Positions 25,285 to 42,512 of a stretch of DNA of 64,000 nt are shown here, in pieces. Source of the DNA: Diphasiastrum complanatum (Eukaryota > Streptophyta > Lycopodiopsida > Lycopodiales > Lycopodiaceae); assembly GCA_029204225.1 (NCBI GenBank), contig CM055107.1, positions 45,701,514-45,765,513 of the forward strand. Direction: 5' to 3'. Below the pieces are notes generated by a model. That model was given only the letters and a program-made list of their open reading frames with translations, did no database searches and had not been told where the DNA came from. The translations under genes and the position numbers were made by a program. The stretch's first letter is position 1. Each line of letters starts with the position of its first letter.

Positions 25285-28006
25285 GCTTGGGGGCTAGATC
25301 CAGGTTTGGTTGGATTTGCCTCCCGGAGTGAAGTCCTGATTTCTGAAGAGAAGTGTAGGTATGGATTCACTAATTCCAATTTTGAAGCAAGCTTTTCGGA
25401 ATTGTTGTTGGAGTGCTCTTCTATGGGTACCATTCCGTTAAAGGTGCTAAGAATTAGTATGAATTCATTAGTAGTTCCAGATTTCTTGATGAAGCTTTCA
25501 AGTCATGTAGAAGGATCTGTTAGAACGGATCTAGTTGCTTGTTTCATGGGTGTATTCTGTTTGGTTAATAATTTGGATACATGCATAACCCATAATGTTC
25601 TGAATCATGTTCATAGTTTTGTTCATGGGTAGATTGAAGCAAATCAATTTATCCAGCTTGTATGGACTGTTAAGAACTAAGAGCATGATTCTAGTAAATG
25701 CATATGAGGATTATTGTTTTGCTTGTAATCCTCTTGTTAACCTGCATGTTCAAGAATGTTGATGAGAATTGCAGTTACTGTCCTAATTATTGGTTGGGCA
25801 GAATACCGGTCTGCAAAAGTGTAAGAGATAAACCAATTCTTCGAGGAAGCTTGTTGGTCTTAGAAGGGTTAGTAACCTATAATGAACCTAATGAGCAATA
25901 TTGATATGAAGGGAATGAATGGTTTTTGGTTATCAGAAACCCTGATTCTTTCTTTTCCTTGCATCTGATTACTCATATGTGTTGTCCAATACCTGCTATC
26001 CATCAGTAATTAGGATATCCTTTGATCTTGGCTGTTGAAGGCCTTGTAAAAGTGCCTTTCGCCCTGCAAATCAGGTCACAAACAAAAGTCTGACTAGGAG
26101 CTGGGGCCAGGGGAAGATATGGGATTGAAGAATGGTCGCTTCTTTGGCAGCCGCTTTTTCCTAGAAGGTTGAAAAATTTGATTGCTATAGAAGTATCTGT
26201 GAAAGATTACTGATGGATGGCCGCTTTTTGGTGCTTGATTTGATAGATCTTCCTCTCTCTCTTTGCTATTGTGTATGTTAGCAAGGAAGTCCGTTGACGT
26301 GTTGATGGAAGAAGCCACTTGAAACTGATGAAAGTGGATAGCAGGTCAGCCATGTGTGGAGCAATCTATGGCTAAACCATCGATGTAGAACAACTCCGAA
26401 AATACAAGTTAGGTTTCTTGGTGTTTGACTGTCAAAATTTAGCCTTGGATTTTGTATTGTTTCTCGTAACGGGAGTTGAAGAAATTTGGATTTCCTTTCT
26501 CTAGGGACAATACGCATGTTTTCGGATTTTATCACTGTAACATTTTTGCTAAGCCAATTTTTTTTAGAACTTTACTGTTGGATCTTTGGTCGAGCTGTAA
26601 AATCAGTTTCAGGAATGATTTTTTAAAGACCAGTCTTGACGGAAAGGAAAAAATGGTACGGTTCTCAGGCATATATCCGGTCTAGGAATTCGATTCCTTG
26701 GTACAATGCTATTTAAACCAATTAACTCTGGAGTATTGGTACTCCCAGTACATGGAGTTAAATTGTGTTTTTTTTGTTTCCTCATTTTCAAATCGGTGGA
26801 ACACCAATCATTTGTTATTGTGATTTTGATGATTTTGGCCATTAAAATTGAACAAACCAAAGCTTTTGAGATACTTGTTAAATAATTAATGGAGGAAAAT
26901 TCATGGTATTTGGAGTGAATATAGTGTAGAAAGTACCCGAATCCAAATGTTATTTCCCATTGATTACAGATAACTTTAACGAAGCAATTCTTAAGCCAGT
27001 AAGTGAAAAGGGAGAACAGTCCAATTTTATTGGAAAAATGGTAATAGTAGGAATTAATAAAAGACTGATTTCATATCCAGTTAAATCCTATGGTGAACTA
27101 TATTCAAAAGATCATACTTTTAGTGTTTTCATACTAGTAGATGATTTTTTGGTATATCGGTTATTCAGCCCAAGTATAGGATAGAAATGTAATTGTTTCA
27201 GACTTTTTCCTATAGTAATTAAGTTTAAACATTTACTAATGTCGCAATGTCTTCTCGGTACCTTAGTTGAAATAGATTTTCAAGGAACTGAAAATTTTGA
27301 CGGAAGAAGAGTGGACATCAGTGGTAGTAAGTGTGATCGGGAAATGTATTTCGCAATTAGAATTTTGGTAATCTTAGTAGATAATTGTTTAATACCAGTT
27401 ATTAATTTCCTAGATAGAATTCATTTAGTTGAATTCATAACGGATATTTGTGTGACCATTGAAGTATCCGCAGTTTTGGATGTCAATTGTGATGTTAGAA
27501 GTAGAATTTGATACATGGATTACATTGGATCTGTTAATTGATAAAAGTTTGTCCCGAGAGTTAATGCGCTCGGATCCATGGGGATTTGAAGCTTATCATT
27601 AACCTTGAAGGATCAGAATGTAATATTGAACCATGTTAATTCTTCTATTTAGATCACAGGATCAGGTGTGGATTTGTGGTATCCATCTGATTGGCATGAC
27701 TAGTCATCCAAATAAATGGATTCTCCAGTGTTTGGGAACAAGAGATAATATCCTATAGTGATTATAGGACAGCTAGAATGATCAGTGGATCTCTAGAATA
27801 TCATATAAGGCAGGTTAAGGGTTTTTTGGAAGGAAGAGTTGATGGTATGGGACATCAGTAGTTTTGGAAAGAGAATTCTAGGACTGTAAAGATCTGATGA
27901 TCAATGGTGTGTTTTAGTACCTAGTCGCGATATGGGAAAAAGAAAACCATTCAATCAAATGTGGGGTATTTTGGAAAATTTTGAGGTTTAATCTAGATTG
28001 TTGAAA
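25285..28006. other. unassigned DNA between the inverted-repeat arms
   Basis: I recognise no gene. A plus-strand open frame at 25234-25632 begins inside the arm and resembles nothing known to me. The motif CTTGGGGGCTAGATC just after the arm (25285) recurs in direct orientation at about 29806, within a shared block of about 29 bp. Confidence 0.4.
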
Positions 28007-28515
28007 GTTTACTAGTTCATACAGTGGCTAGATCTACTTACAGATGTAGTATAGAGATGTAGAGGATCGTCCACTTTCTAATATTTCTAGTTTGTATGGT
28101 GGCTAGATCTACTTATGGATGTAGTATAGGGATGTAGAGGATCGTCCACTTTTTAAGTTTCTACAACAAGCTTCAATGGAAATACGAAATTAATCAACAA
28201 AGATGAGAGCACTAAGGCTTACCCAACTAGTGCCCAAAACGGAAATAAGCTAATTAGAAGCAACAATAAAAATCCTTGCTAAGGCAAACCCAACTAGCAA
28301 GGTTGCTAAACTAAGACCTAAATTAACACCCGGAGGGCTTGAAAGATAAAATGCGGCTAATAAGAATTAAAGCATGCCATACTAATCCAATGAAAGGAGG
28401 CAAGAGGAGGCTCGAGCATCTTCCCTCAAGCTATGCACCTTCCAATGGGAACACAAAGAAATAGAATGATAATCTCAAAGAGAGAGCAATTTAGCATAAT
28501 CTCAGAGTGTTGAGT
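28007..28515 (-). repeat. LTR fragment related to the LTR of gypsy element N
   Basis: Matches about 36003-36420 with small differences. The terminal part (GTGGCTAGATCTACTTA...GGATGTAGAGGATCGTCCAC) is duplicated in tandem at about 28020-28075 and 28090-28150. No internal domain is attached. Orientation is that of the minus-strand element N. Confidence 0.7.
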
Positions 28516-29252
28516 TTTTGTAGTTGAAGATGATTGTCATTTTGGTATACGTCTAGTCTTTAATTACCAGTGGTTTATAGAACTTGAATCTTGCACTTCA
28601 GTTAAAGAATCTTGTTTGAAGAATATTCGTAAATCTAGTATTTTCTTAGTGGAAAGATTTTGAATGATTTTTACTTTTCCTGAGTTATGTTGGACATATA
28701 CTCCGGTATCTTGTAAATGATTATGGCTTTGGATTCTAGAAAATTATGATTGACGAATCACACGAATCTAAATATTTATAATTGATGAATCATAAATAGA
28801 TACTTAATTATTGTCAGAGGATTATAAGGAATTCTAATGATTTTCAAGTGTGATAATTAATTCTTGGTCTATTATTTGAGTAAGAGTTCATATCAGTGTT
28901 TTGAATATCTTTACTCCAATATTTTAATTGAGAACTCATGGATCTCATAGATATTATTTTAAATTATCTAGTGGATGTTATTCTGCTATAGTTTATGGTC
29001 TACAGATGTTGGAGTATAGTTCTTTTTTTGATTGCATCTCCAGATATCATAGGAGATAGACAAATCTATTAAGATAAATGGATGCTATTTTCTTGCATTT
29101 GATGCAACATGAGTATTTAACTCAAAAGAGTATCTGGTATATTCAGAGTTGAGTTCTAATCATTCTATATCTTAATGATTCTCCTAGAGATTCTAGTTGA
29201 ATGAATTATCATATCTTAGAATTGGATTCTAAGTATAGTTGTACTTAGGGGT
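28516..29252. other. unassigned AT-rich DNA
   Basis: Very AT-rich, with no open frames of note and no recognised repeat. Confidence 0.45.
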
Positions 29253-29612
29253 CATGCCATGTGAAGCAAGAGGAGAAGAGAGAAGCTGGTAACCTAAACC
29301 CAATATGTCAACGGGAGAATCCCTACCTCATTATATAGAGAGTAGAGTCCTGTGCATGAAACCATGCAATCACCATGCAGCTTAACTATAAATAGATCAC
29401 ATCTCTTCATGCAGTCCTCTTGCCTATATCCGTCACACGTACATGCAATACTCCATATGTCTCAATTAGAGTGTCTAGGTCCTCTCAAGGTAATTAGTCA
29501 CAAACTGGCCTTGACATGGAATTAAATCATGGCGTGACCAACAATCTCGTATACTGGAGGGTCAATCTACCATATTAGGACTATTCCAGGTCCTTAACCG
29601 AATATGGCCATA
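29253..29612 (-). repeat. arm 2 of the ~360-bp inverted repeat
   Basis: Reverse-complement copy of 24926-25284, keeping both TATA-like elements but oriented to the right. No hAT-type coding sequence follows it, so only the promoter and leader portion is present here. Confidence 0.85.
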
Positions 29613-34899
<5,287 letters not shown>

Positions 34900-35423
34900 A
34901 CAGAAGTATAAGAAGGTAGGAGTCCCACAAGTTTAAACCACCCATTGTAGAGTTCCAAAGTAACTTCATTCACATTAGCTTGCCTTAGAGTTGTATGGTT
35001 TAGGCCTTGTTCTAAATATTTTCATAAGAGAGAACTCCTAACAATACTACAGTTTGTGCAAATGACATGGCCGAATTTTTCCGAGATAAATTTTTTGAAA
35101 CGATTGAAAGAGTGACATTGACAGGAATGAAGGTTATCTATATCAAATTGGCAGAAAACATCATAAGGAAAGTACCATTCACGTTTAACACGTGGTAGGT
35201 AAGACCAGCCGAAAGTAAAATCATGAAATAGTTCGTCTACAATATCAAAAAGTCTGCGTAAAACGTGAGCATAAAAGTGCTTCACATGGATAGACTCAAA
35301 AACTCTATTTCGGTAACATAAATGTAGAAAAAGTCTCCTTGAGTCGCTACTAGTGGAAAATTGGAGACGTCCAATCGCTGAAGTACTGATTTGCCTTCTA
35401 ATTGTCCCTTCTTCGTCCTGCAC
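34900..35423 (-). pseudogene. possible Penelope-like retroelement RT C-terminal relic
   Basis: The minus-strand frame 35423-35022 ends with a Cys/His segment, CQC-H-x3-F-x2-F, then FGHVICTN and IVRSSLL. After a stop it continues as LEQGLNHTTLRQ. A C-x-C pair, a GHV-x-T core, a following I-V and a GLNH-type motif in this order recall the region after the RT catalytic core in Penelope-like elements that lack an endonuclease. No RT catalytic motif is visible in this stretch, and the match is from memory of the family pattern. Alternative: an unrelated decayed open frame. Confidence 0.35.
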
Positions 35424-35992
35424 ATCGATTAGGATTTGTAAAAATTTAACTTTTTGATTGGTAAGTCATCATTGTTGCCACTGCTTTGTCCTTCCTTCCC
35501 TTTGAAATCTGAAATCGCTTTTTTTTTCTCGTTCTCGATCCAAAAATGACTGAGTTCAGATTATTAAGATTGAAAGAGCTTGTCCTTTTGTTCAAGTTTT
35601 GGAAGTATTTGTCTTGGAGGGTAGAAAACCTAGGACATTTTAGAAGACGCTCTATTTCTCAGATATTTTTGGCATCTCCCAAGGGTGCAGTAATTTGGCG
35701 AAAGAGCCTTTAGCAAGTTCGATGGAAGCATCAGCATGTACTAGCGTATAAAGAGAAAAATAATATGTGATTTCACTACATCCCTAGCAGGTTTATTTAG
35801 CCACATGAAGAAAGCGTTCATCTAGTTTTGAAGAGAAGCCCCATCAAAAAACTTGGTAAGGTTATCCATAATGAACCAGATAGCATGATCAAACCAGATG
35901 ATGGAAGAACTATTTTTGCATTTTTCACCGCATCTACATTTGAAAAAAGGTCTTTTCTAGTTCCAGATTCTGGCTTGGTGTAAGTTCATTCT
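35424..35992. other. unassigned, possibly upstream part of the same relic
   Basis: Minus-strand translation gives scattered fragments (for example WFDHAIWFIMDNL near 35890) in the same orientation as the relic beside it, but I cannot place them in any domain. Confidence 0.3.
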
Positions 35993-36781
35993 TGTTGGAA
36001 GTATTTCTAGTGTGTGCGGTGGCTAGATCTACTTACGGGTGTAGTATAGGGATGTAGATATTCGTCCACTTTTTAAGTTTCTACAACAAGCTTCAACGGA
36101 AAACAGGGATGAGAGCACTAAGGCTTACCCAACTAGTGTTCGAAACGGAAATAAAGCTAATTAGAAACAACAATAAAAATCCTTGTTAAGGCAAACCCAA
36201 CTAGCAAGATTGCTAAACTAAGACCTAGATTAACACCCAGAGGGTTTGAAAGATAAGTTGCGGCTAACTAGATAAAAAAACATGCCACAATAAGCTAATG
36301 AAAGGAGGCAAGAGGAGGCCCGAGCACCTTCCCTCAAGCTATGCACCTTCCAATGGGAACACAAAGAAATAGAATGATAATCTCAATAGAGAGCAATTTT
36401 GCATAATCTCAGAGTGTTGTTTACAAGGCAAATACCTCTCCTTTTATGGCAAGGAGGATCTTCCATAAGTATCTACTAGCTTATGGGACTAATCTGTTTC
36501 TAGCCTTTCTAGAACTTCTAACTTAGGATTTAGAACTTTAAAGTTTCTTAACTTAGAAAAACTTAAGATAAAATATTTCTAATCTTAAGTTTCCTAAGTC
36601 TAAGTTCTAAATCTAAGTTTAAGCTATTTTATTATTATTTAAGCTTCTACTCATGGGCTTACAAAATACATGCTATGGTTGAAGTCTATTGACAGATATT
36701 CATACGTGGACTTACAAAATACATGCCACGGAGTTTTATTTCTTTCTTTTTATTTTCTCTGTGTTAGCACAGTTGCTAACA
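35993..36781 (-). repeat. 3' LTR of gypsy element N
   Basis: On the minus strand it starts TGTTAGCAAC just after a polypurine tract and ends CTTCCAACA, about 789 bp. A CATAAAAGG TATA-like element lies in the middle. A second partial copy is at 28007-28515. The 5' LTR of N is not in the window. Confidence 0.75.
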
Positions 36782-36783
36782 TT

Positions 36784-36798
36784 ATCCCCCTTTGTGCT
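36784..36798 (-). other. polypurine tract of gypsy element N
   Basis: ACAAAGGGGGATAA on the minus strand immediately before the LTR start. Classic plant gypsy plus-strand priming site. Confidence 0.75.
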
Positions 36799-39175
36799 TC
36801 TTGGAGGCAAGACTGTTGTTGTCGGGAGTGGTAAATTGTCGTGCCGATGCTCTCCATCATTTGCCACCGTAATTTGCTCAGGAATGGGCATGGGTTTGTA
36901 ATAATGGAGAAAACCATGTAGAAAGTTATGGGTTTTCCATAGCTCCACCATATCAACGTGCAGGGCAGAAGTGAGTGCAGCACGATAATAGAGCCTTGTT
37001 ATGCTGATATGCTTCTTGGTTTCCAAGGGGAGGCTCGAACCTGGGACCAAAGAAACTTTGGATGCCAAGCTAACCAGTTGAGCCAACCCCGTTGGGTTGT
37101 TATGCTGATATGGTGGTCTTGCATTCGCAAGGGTTTATTGATATCAAGGGCAATTGGGGATAGCCCATGATCCCAAAAACCTCTGAGTTCTGCCAGAAAT
37201 GCCACCAGGCCGCAATTATCTGCAAAATATCTGACGTGGCGATCAGGATTGCCATGGTGCTTCTGGTAGAATACTTGGCAGTTAGTGACCATGTCTTCGA
37301 CTAAGTTGCCGGTATCGACGCCTGTGAGCTTGGGCCAAAATATTCTATTCTTGACCTTAGTGGCAAGATATGGTTCTCGCCTCGCTACTGGATAGTAATA
37401 AGGATTTGTGCGCATGTAGGAGGGAGCTTCGATATACCGTGCCATTGAGGTCTTACTCTGTAGGAAGAGCTGATCATGCCAGAGAGGTTGTGGATCCAGG
37501 AGTTTGACTGTTTCTTTATGTGTTTGAATCTGGTCCAAATCTAGTAGTATGTAGCCAACTCGCTCTTTTGTTATTGGATATTTCTTGGCAAACTCCTGAG
37601 AGGCGCGCAATTCCTTGTTCGGTTCTATGGGCATTATTCTGTGCCAGATAGTTGGTGCTTCAGAGGCAATCTCGTGTTGAATTTGGGGGTCCGGTTTAGG
37701 AGAGAGAGGAGGCAAGGGGTTAGCTTTAGCAATTCTTTGTGACTCGGCAGAAAATTGTTGTGGAATGAATGGGGGGTTAGTGGTGTCAAGAGGGTTAGAA
37801 GCGGTGGAAGGAAAAAGATAATGTTGGGAGCTGATACCCCCAGAGCCTGACAAATTGGTTGGTGCTTGAGCTCCTTGCCCCAAGGGTTGGCCTTGAAAAG
37901 AGGAGCCTTGAGTTGCAGGAGGAGGCTGTTGGAATCCTGCTCCATCTCCACCATCTGGTCCATCACAGTGGTGCCTCGAACCATGGAATTGGGCGTGCTC
38001 TGCATGAACCGACAGTGTCGACTAGACAGCGGCCTTTAAGCATCTTCCAGGGTGGCTATGTGCTGGTTCAGGGCCTCAACGGAAGCAAGGTATGATTGTC
38101 GTAATTTTGAGTGCTGCTCCATCGTGGCTTTCAACTTTTGGGCCAACATTTGATAGGCCACCATTGGAATGGCAGTTCCCTCAGGAATAGCTGGTGGTGC
38201 GAAGTCGTTGAAGTCCACCAATTCCAACTGTTCCTTCAAAGCAAACGTGCAGCTTGTGCATCTGCTACAGCCTCATCCCTTTCAGTTTTGAGGTTATCGA
38301 TGGTATGTTGCATATTGGATACCTTCAGTTGGAGCTAGTTCTGGAGGTGGAGTAGCATCTGCTGCTATTGTTGATTATAATTTGTGAGGTTCTGGATCTG
38401 CAGCTGCTGTTGTTTGTTTTCCTCCTCCAGCCTTGCTTTTTCTTTCTGAAGGTCTGCCATAGCACCATCGTTGAATTGCCGCATAGTATATTGTCCCCCC
38501 AAGGTGCCAAATAGATTGTATTGAAGCTCATTCACCAACCATACCGCTTTTTGGGCTGCAAGGGGTAACTGCTCCCAAGGACCAATGTTAGGGAGAGTGC
38601 GTGTGTAGTTAGGATACGACATTGGGTTAAAGGGTAGAAAATCAGGAGTAGGGCTAGATGGAGATGTATGAAAGACAGGTGGAGGTGATTGAGGGTTGAT
38701 GGGTGAAAGAGGTGGAGAAATACTGCATGGCGGTGATGCGTGGATTGGGTTAGTGGTGATGGCGGTTGATAAAAGTGCGGTGAGTAATTGTAATGCAAAA
38801 TCATCTACGTTGATTGTGGAGTCAAATAGGGTGGAGATTTGTACAAGTGAGGGCTTTTGTGAAATTGGGGAAGTGAAGCCCCTGTCGAGAGTTAGTGAGG
38901 GTGTGGAGGTGGTAGTAAATGGTGGGGGTGGGGGTGGGGGTGGGGGTGTGAGAGCAAGTGATGGAGAGGAGGTTGTCTATGTGGACGGAATTGCAAACAT
39001 GGGTCGACCAAAATTGGTTGTGGGGGGTCCACAAGTCTTTTCACATGCCAAAGGACTTGAAAAAATTGGACTGCCTCAACTTTATGGAGGACTTCACCAC
39101 CTACCTCATCCAGCAAAGGCGGGCGAAGTAAATGCTCTACTAAACCGGTAGAGTGCCGAGGGATCGGCACTACAT
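36799..39175 (-). pseudogene. gypsy element N, ORF3 relic (linker, coiled coil, C-terminal domain)
   Basis: Read on the minus strand: a Pro/His/Ser/Thr-rich low-complexity linker (39175-38630), a coiled-coil-prone stretch rich in Glu, Gln, Leu and Lys (38622-38040, e.g. LQKEKARLEEENKQQQLQ), a second linker, and a conserved C-terminal domain (37650-36850: WPKLTGVDTGN, DINKPLRM, LYYRAAL). The same order and motifs recur in ORF3 of element M (47691-50672). Frame shifts occur between the parts. A SINE interrupts the C-terminal domain at 37012-37096. The position directly before PPT and LTR shows the frame is the last gene of the element. No membrane segment typical of env is visible. Function unknown. 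Confidence 0.65.
36996..37112 (-). mobile_element. short tRNA-derived SINE with 16-bp target-site duplication
   Basis: The 16-bp TTGTTATGCTGATATG occurs perfectly at 36996-37011 and 37097-37112. The 85 bp between, read on the minus strand, carry an A box (TGGCTCAACTGG, 37074-37085) and a B box (GGTTCGAGCC, 37032-37041) about 32 bp apart, as in Pol III promoters. Its GGGG and CCCC ends could pair as an acceptor-like stem. It interrupts the C-terminal domain of ORF3 in element N; the frames on the two sides are those of one protein. No poly-A tail is visible. Confidence 0.8.
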
Positions 39176-39189
39176 CAAGTCGTGGGTCC

Positions 39190-39983
39190 TGTTGGGGGTA
39201 TTTCCAACAAAGTGTAAATAAATAAAATCATCCAATAAAATGTGTTGCGAGGGCATGGCATCCTGCGTGTATAAGCCCATGGCCCAATGAGCATGCAAAT
39301 AAAGTTGTAAATAAAATAAACATGACTTGGGCCTTGTAATTAAAATAAAACTAGAGGCCCAATGTCATTTTTAAACTTAGAGATTACTTTTTAGAGTTGG
39401 GTCCAAATTGGGACTCACATGAATTTTGTGATTTCTAATGTACTTTTTGTGGACCATTGGATCAAGTTGGGTCCAAGATGAATGGATAGGATCATTGTGA
39501 ATATTAGCCAATAGGATTGAGGGGCAAGGGCCTTCCCCATTTTATAAAAAGGCAGCATTTGTACACTATTTTCATGCTTAATGGGAAGGAGGAAACTCTA
39601 CCAATTTTGGAAGAGAAGCATCCTCATTTGCAATTCAATGCTTGCTATTGCTCTTGTTGTTTTCAATTGCTTTCAAGTTCATGCTTTTTGGTTTCAATAG
39701 TTTATGTTTTTCCTTTAGCAAGTATAATGTGCATTTGAGCTAACCTCCACCTCACTCTCTATCTCTCTCTCTTTCTCTCTTCTCTTCTCAATCTCTTCTT
39801 TTCTATCCCTTCCCTTCACCCAAATCATGATGAATGTTAGTGTAGAGGAGTAGAGTTAAAGGAGAATAGTGTTAGTGGTGAGAGAGTTAAGAGAGAAAGT
39901 AGGAAACTAACTAAAAGTAACATCTATGCATAGTTAGGTACCTATCCAGTGATCTAACCCTTGTTGACAGACGGGAGGGCTAT
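39190..39983 (+). repeat. LTR fragment of the element M family, plus orientation
   Basis: Starts TGTTGGGGG and contains TTTATAAAAAGG (39541-39552) as a TATA box. From about 39655 to 39978 it matches the reverse complement of 58446-58690, the LTR end of element M. Its own end is truncated: after GGGCTATAC it passes into gypsy pol sequence, and no PBS follows. Confidence 0.7.
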
Positions 39984-40132
39984 ACGCAGTAGACCCTTAC
40001 GTCATCAAAAAAATCTTTGCCTCTGGATATGTACAACTCCAAACCTTTCAAGGCGATATCCTCGACACTGTGGTCAATGGGAGCCGACTGAGAAAGTACA
40101 ATGAACCCTGTTTTTATCTTGATATGTATTAG
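39984..40132 (+). pseudogene. gypsy element P: C-terminal end of integrase
   Basis: The plus-strand frame reads PYVIKKIFASGYVQLQ and then VVNGSRLRKYNEP before a TAG stop at about 40130. This is the GPY/F-type tail that closes gypsy pol; element M has INGSRLHKY at the same place. Everything upstream of this tail is replaced by the LTR fragment. Confidence 0.75.
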
Positions 40133-40802
40133 TTGTTTTCTTTCCTACTGTTTTTCTTTATTTTTTTATTGTCTGCTCGCCTTTTCGACAAAATTTTTTC
40201 CTATGCTTTCTTGTTCAAACCACAAGATACTATCAGATTAGGTATATCTATAGTCTTCTCTGAGAAAACCACAAAAGCCATTAGTTTCAGAAGAATTGTT
40301 TCACACCATCTCAGATAGAATTTGCCTGACCTCTTTTTTACAGTGCATGATTCATTTTTGGCCTCCGCGAATTCTGTCTCAGAGACAAAAATTTCTAAAA
40401 ATAAAAAAAGGTAGTTTTTTTCATCAGATATCCATTGTTAGAATTTGCAGACAATTCGGTGGAGCTCCAAAAAATTCCCACGATTTCTCTGCTATCTCTG
40501 TGAATTCTGATCAAACAAAGTTTTGCACTGTCAGACGTTTTTTCTCTTTTGGCAATAAAAAATCACTTACCAGGATTCTGGACCCTCAGAATGTTGACTC
40601 AAAATTCACGACCATTATTACCAAATCGTGGACACTGAGGACGATTTCTGAGTGAAGTTGCAAATTTTTGCCAAAAAAAGTATATATAAAGACCTCCACC
40701 CTTATCTCCACGAATTTATTTTTTAGATTGCTGCTCTCGAGTTCATGCCAATTTTTTTCAAAATTTTTAAAATTCTCAGAGCAATCTAAAATCACTGCTA
40801 TC
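40133..40802 (+). other. non-coding spacer between pol and ORF3 of element P
   Basis: T-rich and C/T-rich sequence with recurring CTCAGA/TCTGAG motifs and no open frames of note. It occupies the same place as the 1.0-kb spacer in element M. Confidence 0.5.
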
Positions 40803-41054
40803 ATGGCCTCCTGCGATTCCTTGCTCAGTTTGCATCGCTGTAAACTCCCCCGTCGTTAGTCAGGGGATAGTTTTACGATCTGTATCAAGAATTATGCCGA
40901 GCAGCTCACCCTGGCCAAGGATATCCTCACAAGCCTTGGCTTTGTTCTAACTCTTTTCCGCAACCAGCAGAGCGAGAGCCTCATCCGAGCGGCCTACTCC
41001 ACCTATTTGGATGAATTCCAAACTTTCAGGCTTACATCTAAGAGTGGTAGTTAT

Positions 41055-41916
41055 TGTTGAAAATTGTCACTTCTCACTTGACATTGGTTCATGTAAATAT
41101 TGATCAAACATTAGAATATGTTAATGATATGATTTCACACGTGTGGAGCCTGTTCCCACGTGTGAAAGGATGTACTTTTCATGTTTGTATATATTCAAAT
41201 TGATTTTGTATCATTCTAGTTAGTGTGAACATGATATGGCTAGTTTTTAGTCAAGTTGACTAGTCACCTACAAATTAGCTTTTCCTTGCATGTGCATGAG
41301 TAAATGCTCCCACATGGCAAGTGGATGTTCACACGTGTGTATAGAGTACTAGAAGATAAGAGTTGACCATTTTCCTTAGATCCTATTTTTTAGGGAATAT
41401 TCCTATATTCTAGGAGACTAGCTTTTTGGATTTTAGTCATATTCTAGAAGGTCAACTATTGGATAAGGATCAAGGATGGATAAAATGGATAGATCTGAGT
41501 GATGTGGCACTCTTCACACATGTGAAGGCCTGCTAGACTGTACCAGACTCATGGATGTACTTGATCCATAAAAGGATCATCATTTTGCTAAGAAGATAGA
41601 TGAGACTTTTGCACTCTACACTTTTGTGAGATTTCTAGTCATTTGTCTTGTGATTTTTATGCATGATTGCTATCTAGTATCATTGTACTTGCTGTTTCAG
41701 GTGCAGGTCGTACAGTGGATAGTACTCCACACGTGTGAAGCCGCTCTCACTAAAAAATGATGTGTTGATCCATTGCTCTTGCTTAAATCCAAGTGTAGTG
41801 AATCTAGATCAAGATCTAATAAGTAGAACTTGATAGATTCATTGATTAAGCAACCAATAACTCTCTATGATTGTAAAGTACAATCATTATTGTCCTAAAA
41901 ATTGTAAAATTTATCA
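41055..41916 (+). repeat. 5' LTR of copia element B
   Basis: 862 bp, TGTTGAAAATTG to TTTATCA. It contains CACGTG palindromes at 41138, 41157, 41332 and 41730 and a CACATG variant near 41517. Longer than the 3' LTR by an 11-bp and a 1-bp indel. Confidence 0.95.
41567..41575 (+). promoter_or_regulatory. TATA box in the LTR of element B
   Basis: CATAAAAGG in the second half of the LTR, downstream of four of the five G-box-like palindromes. Conserved in the 3' LTR with one base changed. Confidence 0.45.
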
Positions 41917-41929
41917 TGGTATCAGAGCT
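41917..41929 (+). other. primer-binding site of element B
   Basis: TGGTATCAGAGCT begins immediately after the LTR and matches the initiator-Met tRNA 3' end used by most plant copia elements. Confidence 0.92.
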
Positions 41930-42512
41930 AAGTAAGAGAGTGATCATTGAATCATAAATCTTGTAAAGATCATTGGCAAAATTTGTTTTATGGCCAATAC
42001 TAGTGAGGGCGAGTTCTTCTAGAGTGATAGATTGTAATCATTTGGATAAAAATGACTTGGAGTCTGTGTATGTACTTTTCACACGTGTGAAACTGTACAG
42101 CAACTTTCAATTCAAGTTACTTTTGTTTGTTGGTCCCAAAATCACAATACTAGTTCATTTTTTGTGCTTTTTGAAGCATAGTATTGATCTAGATTCATTC
42201 TAACTAATGCCTATGACCAAGTAGTGTTTTGGATCATTGAAGCATTTCTTTTTAGAGTCTAAGATCAGATCCTAAGAGGCTGATTTGTTCAGATCCTTAG
42301 TTGAAGTGAAATCTCTAAGAAAAGTGTAAAGCAATTTTTTTTTGTAAGAGTGAAAGCTAGAAATTTTTGGTAAGATCTTTGAGTATCATTCAAGCTTGTG
42401 TGCTAGTTTGATAGAGACAAGCCTACAGGCATTCTAGAAAGCTTTAGGCCTTTTCATAGATCTTTTAAAATTCAAAAATCTTTGTGATTTTTAAAAGAGC
42501 ATTCATTCTAAA

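Noticed and set aside
25234-25632. Plus-strand 132-codon frame
   Set aside because: It starts inside the inverted-repeat arm, has no recognisable domain, and the arm has its own promoter facing the other way.
37012-37096. A functional tRNA gene
   Set aside because: A and B boxes are present, but I could not form a full cloverleaf with anticodon arm, and the flanking 16-bp duplication marks it as a SINE.
38696-39151. Plus-strand Gly/Val-rich frame of 151 codons
   Set aside because: It lies antisense to the Pro/His-rich linker of ORF3 in element N; the sense strand is supported by the related copy in M.
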